Counted from the stretch's first letter, positions 16,766 to 25,921 are shown. The stretch: 45,844 nucleotides of DNA from JBNLBT01 sp050303435 (GCA_050303435.1 JBNLBT010000017.1:1-45844); one strand, 5' to 3'. Program-made: numbers and translations. Notes: generated by a model not told the origin, from the letters alone.

Positions 16766-18268
16766 TCAGCTGGCCAAATCCAGTGAATTCACTTTGGGAC
16801 CGTGTAACAGGGCGTGTTCCACCGCGTCAATGATCAGATCCACTTCTTTGCTGGTGATGTTGAAATGCGGGGTGAATCGCAGGGAGTTCTCACCGCCGTG
16901 AATCACGCCGATGCCGCGCTGGCGCAGGTACTCCTCAATGCTGTCTGTGCCGTAGGCCTTGAACCCCGGGTCGAGCTCACAGGAGAACAGCAGACCGGTG
17001 CCTTGCACGTGAGTGATCTCACCGTCCAGCTTGTCTTTCAGGGCGTTCAATTTGTCCACAAATTCACGGCCTTTGTCGCGGATGTTGCTGCGCATTTCTG
17101 CGCTGAGGTGATCCAGCACCGCGCAGGCCACGTCCATGGCGCGCGGGTTGGCGGTCATGGTGTTGCCATACACGCCAACCGCGTACATGGCCGCGGTTTT
17201 TTCACTCATGGCCAGCACCGACAAAGGGTATTGGCCGGCGTTGAGTGCCTTGGAATAGGTTTCCATGTCTGGCGCCTGCAGGTGTTCAAATCCGGGGTAA
17301 TCAACAATCGACAGGCAGCCTTGCGCGCGCAGACCGGCCTGGATTGAATCCACCAGGAACAATGAACCATGCTGTGCAGTCAGTTCGCGGGCCAGGGCGT
17401 AAAATTCAGGGGTGATTGACTGGCCTGGGTTGCCTTCGCCCATCACCGGCTCAATGAACAGTGACTCAATGAACACATTGTCTTTGTCGGCCTGGGCATA
17501 GGCGTCCTTCAGGGCGTCCATGTCGTTGATGGGCACGGTGATCAGGTTGTCGCGGTTGCGGAATGAGGCCAGACGTTTGCGATAGGTCTTCAACGAGGAG
17601 TCGGAATACTGCGCGGGCCGGTCGGTGCGGCCATGAAAGGCGCCTTTCAGACTCATGATTTTGAGTTTCTTGCCTTGCTTGGCGCCGCCTTTGTCGGTCA
17701 GCCGCTTGGCGTTGGTGTCGGAAATTCGCGCCGCCACGGTCACCGCTTCCGAACCTGAATTCATGCAGATAAATTTGGTGAACGGTGTGCCTTCCTTGCG
17801 CGTGTGGCCAATTTCTTTGCGCAACGCGTCGCTGAGTTTGCGCTGATACACCGAAGGGGTCATGATGTTCGCCATGACCTGCGGGCGGGACATCGCCTCG
17901 ATGACCGTCCTCGGGACGTGCCCGAGCCCGAGCATGCCGTAGCCGCCGTTGTCGTGCAACACCGCGCCTTTCAGTGTGATCAGCCAGGGGCCTTTGGCCG
18001 CCAGTGCCACGTGCGGATTGACCGCGTCGGCGGCATAGAAATTGACAAAATCCTGTTGCACAAAGGTCAATTGCTCGCTTTCATCCATGTCAATCAGTTG
18101 CGGGTATGCGGCGCGCACCCGTTGCAATTCAACCGCCGCCTGTTCGATGGCCTGGGCCAGTTGTGCATCGTGCGTGAGGAAATCCTGAATGATCGCGTCG
18201 GACAGGCCGCTGGTGACGCGCTGACCGCCGCATTGACGTATTTTTTTGAGAGTATCGAAAGCTGACAT
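16766..18268 (-). CDS. Class III (ornithine/lysine-type) PLP aminotransferase, substrate unknown
   Basis: 500-residue fold-type I class III aminotransferase, longer than the usual 400-450 because of an N-terminal extension of about 70 residues. The PLP lysine is Lys340 in YSKALNAGQYP. FICMNSGSEAVTVAARI is the phosphate-binding region and FHGRTDRP follows. The aspartate that contacts the PLP nitrogen is Asp307, in LVDSIQAGLRAQG, where most relatives read DEVQTGFGRTG, so this branch is unusual. RFTPHFNITSKEVD at the C-terminus holds the usual carboxylate-binding arginine. Candidate substrates are lysine, ornithine or similar omega-amines; context (asnS) does not help. It has its own strong promoter 30 bases upstream of the ATG. 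Confidence 0.78.
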   Translation of the reverse strand: MSAFDTLKKIRQCGGQRVTSGLSDAIIQDFLTHDAQLAQAIEQAAVELQRVRAAYPQLIDMDESEQLTFVQQDFVNFYAADAVNPHVALAAKGPWLITLKGAVLHDNGGYGMLGLGHVPRTVIEAMSRPQVMANIMTPSVYQRKLSDALRKEIGHTRKEGTPFTKFICMNSGSEAVTVAARISDTNAKRLTDKGGAKQGKKLKIMSLKGAFHGRTDRPAQYSDSSLKTYRKRLASFRNRDNLITVPINDMDALKDAYAQADKDNVFIESLFIEPVMGEGNPGQSITPEFYALARELTAQHGSLFLVDSIQAGLRAQGCLSIVDYPGFEHLQAPDMETYSKALNAGQYPLSVLAMSEKTAAMYAVGVYGNTMTANPRAMDVACAVLDHLSAEMRSNIRDKGREFVDKLNALKDKLDGEITHVQGTGLLFSCELDPGFKAYGTDSIEEYLRQRGIGVIHGGENSLRFTPHFNITSKEVDLIIDAVEHALLHGPKVNSLDLAS

Positions 18269-18304
18269 GATGATTTCGTTGGTTCCGTGTTGGTTATCCC
18301 GCCT

Positions 18305-18332
18305 ATTTTATCATGTTCGCGTGGATTGCCAA
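18305..18332 (-). promoter_or_regulatory. Sigma-70 promoter for the aminotransferase gene
   Basis: On the minus strand TTGGCA (18327-18332) and TAAAAT (18305-18310) are separated by 16 bases; each matches five of six consensus bases. Transcription would begin near 18298, giving a leader of about 30 bases before the ATG at 18268. This is one of the clearest promoters in the window. Confidence 0.65.
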
Positions 18333-18390
18333 CCCCGCAGGCAGCGACAATGGCACAAGGTCCAAGGATGTTTTTCGCCCGCAGGGCGGT

Positions 18391-19098
18391 TCAATGCATG
18401 TACAGATTCAGTCGCCCGTCGCGCCAGGACAAGACGCTGGCCTGATTGTGCCAGTCGCCCAGCACGACGCGCAACGCATCGCCGTGGCGGTGCATGGCCG
18501 GTCGGTGGGTGTGGCCGTGAATCATCAAATCCACGTTGTGTTGTTTAAATTGTTGCAGCACCGCGGCTTCATTGACGTCCATGATCTCGTCCGCGGCAGC
18601 GCGCGTGTGCGACTGGCTGGCGGCGCGCGCCTGATCGGCGAAATCAATGCGTTGCTGCACTGTTTTGTCCAGGAATTCATCCTGCCAGACCGGTGTGCGA
18701 ATGGTGGCCCGAATGGCCTGATAGGCCGCGTCGTCGGTGCACAATTCATCGCCGTGCAACAACAACACCTTGTGTACACCCAGCTGAATCACCTGCTGCG
18801 CAGGCAGCAACTGCATGCCGCACGCATTGGCAAAGGACTGACCGAGCAGAAAGTCGCGGTTGCCGTGCAGAAATGCGCAGCGCACACCGGCGGCGCTCAG
18901 CGCGGTCATGTGCTCGGCAAAGCGCTGCGACAATTCGGAGGCCACGTCGTCACCGATCCAATACTCAAACACGTCGCCGAGCAGATACAGCGCATCGGCC
19001 CGGGCCGCGCGCTGCTGCAAAAATTCAAAAAACCGTTCAGTGACTTCCGGGTGCGCCGCGTTCAGGTGCACATCCGAAGCAAACAGGGTTTCAGGCAT
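18391..19098 (-). CDS. lpxH: UDP-2,3-diacylglucosamine diphosphatase
   Basis: Makes lipid X from UDP-2,3-diacylglucosamine, a peripheral inner-membrane step of lipid A synthesis, confirming an LPS outer membrane. 235 residues with the calcineurin-like metal motifs in order: ASDVHL, LGDVFEYWIGDD, HGNRDFLLG, LLLHGDELCTDD and IHGHTHRPAMH. Nothing is missing. Its start lies inside the end of the cyclophilin gene (8-base overlap), so the two are co-translated, an arrangement also seen in other gammaproteobacteria. Downstream is a small CGCCC/GGGCG hairpin (18376-18388) without a T run on the minus strand. Confidence 0.95.
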   Translation of the reverse strand: MPETLFASDVHLNAAHPEVTERFFEFLQQRAARADALYLLGDVFEYWIGDDVASELSQRFAEHMTALSAAGVRCAFLHGNRDFLLGQSFANACGMQLLPAQQVIQLGVHKVLLLHGDELCTDDAAYQAIRATIRTPVWQDEFLDKTVQQRIDFADQARAASQSHTRAAADEIMDVNEAAVLQQFKQHNVDLMIHGHTHRPAMHRHGDALRVVLGDWHNQASVLSWRDGRLNLYMH

Positions 19099-19672
19099 CT
19101 TCGGGTTTTTCTGCCAGCACTTCGACCGCGTTGATGGTCACGGTTTTCACTGGCACGTCCTGACGGAACGGGGCTTTGGCTGTGGTCGGCTGAAAGCGGA
19201 TGGCGTCCACCACGTCCATGCCTTTGATCACCTGACCAAACACCGCGTATCCCCAGCTGCGTGAATTCATGGTGCCGGTGTGGTTCAGTCCCGGGTTGTC
19301 CTGCACATTGATGAAAAACTGCGCGGTGGCGGAATGCGGTTCATTGATGCGGGCCATGGCGATGGTGCCGCGCAGGTTTTTTAACTCTGGTTTGGCTTCG
19401 TTGGGGATCGGTTCGTGTGTTTCCTTGCGCATCATGTCTGTCGTGAAACCGCCGCCCTGAATCATGAAGGTGCTGATCACGCGATGGAAAATGGTGCCGT
19501 CGTAAAAACCTTCTTCCACATAGCGCACGAAATTCTTCACTGTTTCCGGGGCTTTATCGGCCCACAGTTCCAGGTAAATGTCGCCTTCGGAAGTGCTCAT
19601 TTTAACGTAGGTGTTTTCCGCGTGAATCAGACCGCTGCACAGCAGCAGGCCCAGCATCAGAATTTTTTTCAT
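19091..19672 (-). CDS. ppiA: Periplasmic peptidyl-prolyl cis-trans isomerase (cyclophilin)
   Basis: 193 residues from the ATG at 19672 (MKKILMLGLLLCSGLIHAEN); a longer frame to 19705 would hide the signal peptide. Cleavage after IHA sends it to the periplasm, where it would speed proline isomerisation in folding envelope proteins. Cyclophilin core motifs are VKNFVRYVEEGFYDGTIFHRV, FMIQGGGF (with the catalytic arginine in FHRV), TAQFFINV and YAVFGQV. GGAA lies about nine bases upstream. It overlaps lpxH by 8 bases. The signal peptide supports a PpiA-like periplasmic role rather than cytosolic PpiB. Confidence 0.9.
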   Translation of the reverse strand: MKKILMLGLLLCSGLIHAENTYVKMSTSEGDIYLELWADKAPETVKNFVRYVEEGFYDGTIFHRVISTFMIQGGGFTTDMMRKETHEPIPNEAKPELKNLRGTIAMARINEPHSATAQFFINVQDNPGLNHTGTMNSRSWGYAVFGQVIKGMDVVDAIRFQPTTAKAPFRQDVPVKTVTINAVEVLAEKPEDA

Positions 19673-19745
19673 GTGTCGTTCCAAATTATTAATCGAGTGA
19701 ATCATTTAAATGGCAGAACTGTTTTTGCGCGCAGACGCGCAGCCC

Positions 19746-21215
19746 TCAGTCAACCGCGTCGAGCATTTTAACACTTTCCAGACGCAACTGTCCCGTCAGC
19801 ATCGCCCCGTTGTAGAACCTGGCCGGGTCGCCGTCTTCATAGGTCAGCGCCACGTGGCCGCTGTCGAAACCGTTGAGTGCGGCGTCCAGGCTTTGCCAGC
19901 GTCCATCGATGTGGGCCTGGGTCCAGGCGTGGGGCACCAGCACCTGGCGGTGGCCTTCGAACTCATCGGCGTAGGCGAAACCAACCGCGATGCGTGTCTG
20001 CAGACCCGCGGCGCGGCCGATGGCTGCAGTCAACAGCGCGTGTTCAGTGCAATCGCCGTTTCTGTTTTGTGCGGTTTCCAGCGCGCTGGCGTAGCCCACC
20101 GACAGCGTTTTGTTGTCAATGTATTGCCGCACAAACGATTCAATTTGTGCCGGCTGTGCGGGGCCGTCACCGGCGCCGGCCTGCTGCGCCAGCGACTGGA
20201 TCAAGGGGGCGTCGCTCTGAATCCAGGCGCTGGGGAGTGCGTAGGCGTCGTTTTTGGCTTCGCGGATGTTCCGGGCTTGGGGAAATACAGTGAGACTGAA
20301 GCGGTGATCATCTAATCGTTCATACTGCTGTTCCGCACCGCTCGGCAATTGCACGTCGCCGAGTGGATTCTGGCTCTTGAATACGTAATGCACTGGCCTG
20401 TTCAGCTGCGCGGCGGTGAGATTGTTCGGCACAGGAATGACGGTGGCGCCGATGCCGTCAAAGGCTTCGTTGGGTGCGGTGGCGCACACTTCCGGACAGG
20501 CCAGGAGATCAAATTTCATGCCCATGATTTCAATGGTGCTTTTTTTAAAGCTGAACTGCGCGTCCAGGTAATTGACGCTGGTGATTTCCATGCCGTTCAC
20601 CGCAACGGTTTCAATCAGCTCAAAGACTTTAAAATCCTGCCCCAGCAAATCGATGGTTTTTTCGCCGGTGATCTCCTGCTGCAGCAGCACCTCCGATTTC
20701 ATCGATGGCATGTATGAGCGCACCTGCCTCTTGAAACCAGGGCGCAGTTCAAGGCCGTCGTCGGCGTAGTATTGATCGATGGCGCGATAGTCGGACTGCC
20801 AGGGCACCTGAGCCTCTTCGGTGTGACCCAGACCGCCGGATTCGATGTGCAACACATCGCCGCGCAGTTCGGCTCTGGTTTGCATTTGAATGCCGGACAT
20901 TTTGTCGTTGCTGAGATACTGCACCAGGCGTTTGTCGCCATCCACATGGGTGGTTTCACTGACGTTGAAAACGGTGCTGTTGTTGCCCCGGCCCATTTCC
21001 ATGCGCATTTCAAAGTGCGACACAATGAGGGCGTTCTCCCGCGTCACGCGGGTGTGGGCATGACCGATTTTTTTCCCGTTGATCAGCACAGCCATCCATT
21101 CATCCTGCAAAACTTCATCCCCGGCGCAGGCAATGTTCGCGTTTGCAAGCAGCGGTGCTATAATCAAAACCCAGAGTGGGCGCAGGTATTTTTTCTTGTT
21201 CAACGCGTCAGACAT
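19746..21215 (-). CDS. Exported transglutaminase-like protein
   Basis: 489 residues from the ATG at 21215. An N-terminal export signal (NKKKYLRPLWVLIIAPLLANANIACA) is followed by a 300-residue region of beta-rich character with no recognised motif (EWMAVLINGKKIGHAHTRV near its start). A C-terminal transglutaminase/protease-fold domain carries an intact triad: Cys389 in NGDCTEHA, His429 in PHAWTQ and Asp444 in SLDAAL. Enzymes of this class can be proteases, amidases or cross-linking enzymes; the substrate here is unknown. IAC before the mature region is not a good lipobox, so type I cleavage is preferred. It is divergent from purT, with only 24 bases between the start codons. Confidence 0.82.
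   Translation of the reverse strand: MSDALNKKKYLRPLWVLIIAPLLANANIACAGDEVLQDEWMAVLINGKKIGHAHTRVTRENALIVSHFEMRMEMGRGNNSTVFNVSETTHVDGDKRLVQYLSNDKMSGIQMQTRAELRGDVLHIESGGLGHTEEAQVPWQSDYRAIDQYYADDGLELRPGFKRQVRSYMPSMKSEVLLQQEITGEKTIDLLGQDFKVFELIETVAVNGMEITSVNYLDAQFSFKKSTIEIMGMKFDLLACPEVCATAPNEAFDGIGATVIPVPNNLTAAQLNRPVHYVFKSQNPLGDVQLPSGAEQQYERLDDHRFSLTVFPQARNIREAKNDAYALPSAWIQSDAPLIQSLAQQAGAGDGPAQPAQIESFVRQYIDNKTLSVGYASALETAQNRNGDCTEHALLTAAIGRAAGLQTRIAVGFAYADEFEGHRQVLVPHAWTQAHIDGRWQSLDAALNGFDSGHVALTYEDGDPARFYNGAMLTGQLRLESVKMLDAVD
21156..21164 (+). promoter_or_regulatory. Extended -10 promoter for purT inside the divergent gene
   Basis: TGCTATAAT (21156-21164) is a perfect extended -10 element on the plus strand, about 75 bases before the purT ATG and within the first 20 codons of the divergent transglutaminase-like gene. 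No good -35 is present, as expected for extended -10 promoters. Predicted start about 21171. Confidence 0.5.
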
Positions 21216-21239
21216 AAGCCGAATCAACAACCATAAAAA

Positions 21240-22424
21240 ATGACCAATTCTTTCACAAACAAACACAACAATCCATTAAAAATCATGCTTTTGGGCGCCG
21301 GTGAACTGGGCAAGGAAATCGCCATTGAAGCCCAGCGGCTTGGCTTGCATGTGATCGCAGCTGACCGGTATGACAACGCACCGGCCATGCAAGTTGCAGA
21401 CGAATCAAGGGTTTTGGATATGACCGACGGTGCGCAGCTGTGCCAGGCGATCGACGACGTGCAGCCGGACATCATTGTGCCGGAAATTGAAGCAATTGCC
21501 ACCGACCGGCTGACGGCCTATGAAGAACGCGGTGTGCAAGTGGTGCCCAGCGCCAAGGCAGTGCAGCTGACCATGAACCGCGAAGGCATTCGCCGCCTGG
21601 CCGCGGAAACATTAAAACTGCCCACCAGCGAATACCGCTTTGTCGATGATTTTGCGCAATTGACCGAAGCGGTGGAGGCGATCGGGCTGCCGTGCATTGT
21701 CAAGCCGGTGATGAGTTCCTCGGGCAAGGGGCAGTCCATGATTCGCCACGCCGATGAGGTGCGCAGCGCCTGGGAATACGCGCAGTCCGGTGGTCGCACC
21801 GGGGCGGGCCGTGTGATCGTGGAAAGTGTGGTCAAATTTGATTTTGAAATCACTTTACTGACCGTGCGCCACGCCCAGGGCGTGACCTTTTGTGAGCCGA
21901 TCGGGCATGTGCAGAAAGACGGCGATTATCAGGAGTCCTGGCAACCACAGGCAATGACGCATAAATCTCTGGCCACCGCCAAGGAAATTGCCACGCGCAT
22001 CACCGAAGCCCTGGGCGGATGCGGGGTGTTTGGCGTGGAATTGTTTGTGCGTGGCGACGACGTGATTTTCTCCGAAGTTTCACCGCGGCCGCACGACACC
22101 GGCATGGTCACCATGATTGCTCAGGACCTGTCGCAATTTGCCTTGCATGTGCGTGCCATTCTGGGGCATCCGGTGCCCAAGATCACTCAGTACGGCCCTT
22201 CCGCATCGCACGTCATCATCGCCGAAGGCCACGGCAACAACCCGCGATTCATTGGTGTGGAAGCGGCGCTTTCACAGCCGGAAACCGCGCTGCGCCTGTT
22301 TGGCAAACCGACGGTGCAGGGGCGACGCCGGGTGGGGGTGTGTCTGGCGGCCGGACATTCTCTCAACGCGGCGCGCAAGAAAGCCGCGGACATGGCGGCA
22401 GCAATCCAGGTTGAGCTGGATTGA
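21240..22424 (+). CDS. purT: Formate-dependent phosphoribosylglycinamide formyltransferase
   Basis: ATP-grasp enzyme making formyl-GAR from GAR, formate and ATP in purine synthesis, independent of folate. 394 residues. Conserved segments are IMLLGAGELGKEIAIEAQRLG, PEIEAIATDRL, NREGIRRLAAE, KPVMSSSGKGQS, KFDFEITLLTV and EVSPRPHDTGMVT. The ATG at 21240 fits homologues, which have a short tail before the dinucleotide-like motif; there is no clear ribosome site in the A-rich leader. The stop overlaps the rlmKL start (TGATG, 22422-22426), so they form one operon. Confidence 0.96.
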   Translation: MTNSFTNKHNNPLKIMLLGAGELGKEIAIEAQRLGLHVIAADRYDNAPAMQVADESRVLDMTDGAQLCQAIDDVQPDIIVPEIEAIATDRLTAYEERGVQVVPSAKAVQLTMNREGIRRLAAETLKLPTSEYRFVDDFAQLTEAVEAIGLPCIVKPVMSSSGKGQSMIRHADEVRSAWEYAQSGGRTGAGRVIVESVVKFDFEITLLTVRHAQGVTFCEPIGHVQKDGDYQESWQPQAMTHKSLATAKEIATRITEALGGCGVFGVELFVRGDDVIFSEVSPRPHDTGMVTMIAQDLSQFALHVRAILGHPVPKITQYGPSASHVIIAEGHGNNPRFIGVEAALSQPETALRLFGKPTVQGRRRVGVCLAAGHSLNAARKKAADMAAAIQVELD

Positions 22425-24559
22425 TGTCGACGCTCAACAGCGCTTACGCCAGCTGCCCCAAATTTCTGGAACTGCTGCTGCGCGATGAATTGCTGCAGCT
22501 GGGCGCGCACACGGCGCAGGAAAAGCTGGCCGGGGTGGAATTCACGGCCGACGCTGAAACCCTGATGCGCGTCGTATTGTGGTCGCGGCTGGCCAATCGA
22601 GTGATGCTGCAATTGCACCAGTCAGCGGTGCGCAACCGGGACGACTTGTACCGCGCGGTGCAGGCGGTCGACTGGCCTGCACAGGTGCGCCGTTTGCACA
22701 GCCTGCAGGTGCGCTTCAACGGCACCGGCGCCGAACTCAAAAACACGCATTTTTCTGCGCAGGTGTGTAAAGACGCGGTGTGCGACCAGAGCGTGGAGCG
22801 CAGCGGACAACGGCCCGAAGTGGTGCGCGAAAACGCCGATTTGTGTCTGGCGGTGCGACTCAAGAATGGGCAGGCCGTGATTTACCAGGACCTGTGCGCC
22901 CACTCCCTGCACCGGCGTGGTCACCGCGAACAGACCACCATGGCGCCCTTGAAAGAAAACCTGGCGGCGGCGATTTTGCTGCGCGCAGGCTGGGCGGAGA
23001 TGGCGCAGGGCCAGGCCAATCTGATTGATCCGATGTGCGGTTCCGGCACGTTTCTCAGTGAAGGCTGGATGATCGCCTGTGACGTGGCACCGGGACTCAA
23101 CTCTGATCACAACACCCTGCAGCAGTGGCGCGGTTTTGAGGCCGAACACTGGGCGCAACTGCGCGCCGAAGCCGAGCAGCGCAAAATCGACGGCGCGGCC
23201 AATTACCAGGGCCAGATCATCGGTGTGGATCACCACAAGAAGTCCATTGAGAATGCGCGGGAAAATCTGGCCGCGATGGCGCCGGAGGCGCGCATTCAAT
23301 GTCAGTATCAGCCCCTGGAGCGATTCCGCATCCCACCGCGCAACAACCTGGTGGTGTGCAATCCACCGTACGGACTGCGCCTGAAACAACGGGTGGATTC
23401 GAGCTGGCGCGCGCTGGCCGAATGGCTTTCACTCAGGGCGCAGGGCTCGGTGGCCGCGATTTTAACCCCGGATCAGGCCAAAGGTCTGATGATCGGCTAT
23501 CGCGAAAGCCAGTCCTGGCACCTGCTGAACGGCGGCGTGGACGTCTGGCTGCGGCGCTATGAGCTGCGCCCGGAAAACAAGCTCAACACCCCGGACGGAC
23601 AGCGCTTCTGGTTGCCCGCCGATGTACAGGCACTGGCTAATCGCCTGAAAAAAAACCGCGAAGCCCTGCAGGGCTGGGCCGATGCCAACGGTGTGCAGGC
23701 CTATCGTTTGTACGACGCCGATCTGCCGGAATACGCGGCGGCCATCGATGTGTACAAAGACCGCGTGTTGATTCAGGAATACAAAGCACCCAAGTCGATT
23801 GCCGCCAGGAAAGCCCGGCAACGGCTGGCGCACATCGAATTGGCGGTGCAGTGCGTGCTGCAGGGCGAAGCGGAAAAGGTGGTCGTGAAGACGCGGCAGA
23901 AACAAAAGGGCGCGGGGCAATATCAAAAACACAGCGAGGAAACCAGTCGCTTCAGGGTGCACGAGTGCGGCCGTCAATACTGGGTGGATTTGCACAGCTA
24001 CCTGGACACCGGGCTGTTTCTCGATCACCGCTGGTTGCGCAATCGATTGCAGAGCGAATGCCGCGGACGCAATGTGCTGAACCTGTTTTGTTACACCGGC
24101 GCGATCACGGTGGCGGCTGCGCTGGGCGGGGCCACCTCTTCGCACAGCGTGGACACTTCGAAAACCTACCTGGCCTGGGCCGAGGACAATTTCAAACTGA
24201 ATCGTCTGGATTTAAAAAACCACCGCCTGATTCGCGCCGATGTGTGGGATTATCTGCGCAGTTGTGAACGGCGCTATGATGTGATTGTGGTGGACCCGCC
24301 GACGTTTTCCAATTCGCATTCGCGCGAACGCGACTGGGACGTGCAGAAGGATCATGCGGATTTACTTTTGGCCTGCAAGGCATTGCTCAAGCCGGGCGAT
24401 GTGGTGTATTTTTCCAACAACTATTCACGTTTCAAGCTGGCCGATGCGGTGCACGCGGCTTTTCACGTTGATGACCTGACTGCACAAAGTCTGGATGAGG
24501 ATTTTGCCAACAGCGGTCGGGTGCATTGGTGTTTCCGGTTAAAATTGAAAGAAAGTTGA
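22424..24559 (+). CDS. rlmKL: Bifunctional 23S rRNA methyltransferase RlmKL
   Basis: Fusion that methylates G2445 (N2) and G2069 (N7) of 23S rRNA; the fused form is characteristic of gammaproteobacteria. 711 residues from ATG 22424, which shares a base with the purT stop. Order: THUMP domain (residues about 40-155, with FNGTGAELKNTHFSAQ), RlmL methyltransferase (DPMCGSGTFLSEG, VCNPPYGLRL), then RlmK methyltransferase (VLNLFCYTGAITVAAALGG, VVDPPTFSNSH). Both S-adenosylmethionine sites and both catalytic loops look intact, and the length is normal. gor follows 15 bases later. Confidence 0.95.
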   Translation: MSTLNSAYASCPKFLELLLRDELLQLGAHTAQEKLAGVEFTADAETLMRVVLWSRLANRVMLQLHQSAVRNRDDLYRAVQAVDWPAQVRRLHSLQVRFNGTGAELKNTHFSAQVCKDAVCDQSVERSGQRPEVVRENADLCLAVRLKNGQAVIYQDLCAHSLHRRGHREQTTMAPLKENLAAAILLRAGWAEMAQGQANLIDPMCGSGTFLSEGWMIACDVAPGLNSDHNTLQQWRGFEAEHWAQLRAEAEQRKIDGAANYQGQIIGVDHHKKSIENARENLAAMAPEARIQCQYQPLERFRIPPRNNLVVCNPPYGLRLKQRVDSSWRALAEWLSLRAQGSVAAILTPDQAKGLMIGYRESQSWHLLNGGVDVWLRRYELRPENKLNTPDGQRFWLPADVQALANRLKKNREALQGWADANGVQAYRLYDADLPEYAAAIDVYKDRVLIQEYKAPKSIAARKARQRLAHIELAVQCVLQGEAEKVVVKTRQKQKGAGQYQKHSEETSRFRVHECGRQYWVDLHSYLDTGLFLDHRWLRNRLQSECRGRNVLNLFCYTGAITVAAALGGATSSHSVDTSKTYLAWAEDNFKLNRLDLKNHRLIRADVWDYLRSCERRYDVIVVDPPTFSNSHSRERDWDVQKDHADLLLACKALLKPGDVVYFSNNYSRFKLADAVHAAFHVDDLTAQSLDEDFANSGRVHWCFRLKLKES

Positions 24560-24574
24560 CAGCAAAACAGTCCA

Positions 24575-25921
24575 ATGGGCATGTCAGAACAAGAATTCGA
24601 GTTTGACCTGATGGTCATCGGTGCCGGTTCCGGTGGCGTGCGTGCAGCACGCATCGCCGCCGGCATGGGCCGTCGGGTGGGCATTTGTGAATCCGACACC
24701 GTGGGTGGAACCTGCGTGATTCGTGGCTGCGTGCCGAAAAAACTGCTGGTGTACGCGGCCAATTACCGCAAGTTGTTCAAGGCCGCGCCGGCGTTTGGCT
24801 GGGATGTGCAGGCGCGTTTTGACTGGCCGACCCTGCTGGCCAATAAAAACCGTGAAATCGAACGGCTGAATGGCGTGTATCTGCGCCTGTTGCGCGACGC
24901 CGGTGTGCAGTTGATCAATGGGCACGGTTCGCTGGAAGGGCCGAATCACGTGCGCATCGACGGGCATGTGTACAGCGCCGAACACATTTTAATTGCCACC
25001 GGCGGGACGCCATGGAAGCCCGATCTGCCCGGCGCCGAATTCGCCATCACCTCCAACGAGGCCCTGGATCTGGCGCAATTGCCGGCGTCCATCTGTGTCT
25101 ATGGCGGCGGATACATTGCAGTTGAATTTGCCTGTATATTCAACTTGTTAGGATCAGAAGTTCATCTTGTTTATCACAATGATCCGCTGTTGCGTGGATT
25201 TGATGATTCGGTGCGTGCATTCGCGCAGGACGCTTTTAAGGCGCAGGGCATTCATGTGCACACCGGATGTGAAATTGAACGCCTGGAACGCGCAGGAGAT
25301 CGCCTGCAGGTGGTCATGAACGGGGCGAGTTTAGAGGTTGAACAGGTGTTGTTTGCCACCGGCCGTCGCGCCAACACCGAATCATTGAATCTGGCCAGCG
25401 CCGGGGTGCCAACGCATGCCGATGGTCGCATCCAGGTGGACCGCGCCGGTTGGACCGGCGTGCAGGGCATTTACGCGGTCGGCGATGTATGCAATGCACA
25501 CAATCTGACCCCGGTGGCGATCAAAGAAGGCCATCTGCTGGTCAATCGTCTGTTTGCATCGGCGCAGCTGCTGCCCGAATACGATCACATCCCCACCACG
25601 GTGTTCAGTCACCCTGAAATCGCCACGGTGGGATTGACCGAAGCCGAAGCGCGCGAGCGCCACACGCATGTCAAGGTGTACACCAGCACCTTTCGTGCGA
25701 TGAAATATGCCATGAGTGAGGTGCAGGATCAGACCTTCATGAAACTGATCGTGGCCGGCGCCGATGAGCGGGTGGTGGGCTGTCACCTGGTGGGCAGCGA
25801 CGCCGGTGAGATCATTCAGGGTTTTGCCGTGGCCATCAAACAGGGCCTGGACAAAGCCCGCCTGGATGCCTGCATTGGCATTCACCCGACTTCGGCCGAA
25901 GAATTGGTGACCATGCGATGA
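24575..25921 (+). CDS. gor: Glutathione-disulfide reductase
   Basis: FAD flavoenzyme regenerating glutathione. 448 residues from ATG 24575 (a second ATG at 24581 is also possible). Redox pair Cys47/Cys52 in GGTCVIRGCVPKK, catalytic His437 with Glu442 in HPTSAEE, and the FAD motif GVQGIYAVGDVC. The nucleotide-specificity loop reads VYHNDPLLRGFD: the arginine aligned with E. coli Arg198 is His201 (CAC 25175-25177), while the second (Arg207) is kept, and the preceding motif is GGGYIAVE. Cofactor preference may therefore be relaxed towards NADH. Around that loop the codons become AT-rich (TGT ATA, TTG TTA GGA TCA), unlike the rest of the gene. The stop overlaps the next start as ATGA. Confidence 0.93.
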   Translation: MGMSEQEFEFDLMVIGAGSGGVRAARIAAGMGRRVGICESDTVGGTCVIRGCVPKKLLVYAANYRKLFKAAPAFGWDVQARFDWPTLLANKNREIERLNGVYLRLLRDAGVQLINGHGSLEGPNHVRIDGHVYSAEHILIATGGTPWKPDLPGAEFAITSNEALDLAQLPASICVYGGGYIAVEFACIFNLLGSEVHLVYHNDPLLRGFDDSVRAFAQDAFKAQGIHVHTGCEIERLERAGDRLQVVMNGASLEVEQVLFATGRRANTESLNLASAGVPTHADGRIQVDRAGWTGVQGIYAVGDVCNAHNLTPVAIKEGHLLVNRLFASAQLLPEYDHIPTTVFSHPEIATVGLTEAEARERHTHVKVYTSTFRAMKYAMSEVQDQTFMKLIVAGADERVVGCHLVGSDAGEIIQGFAVAIKQGLDKARLDACIGIHPTSAEELVTMR

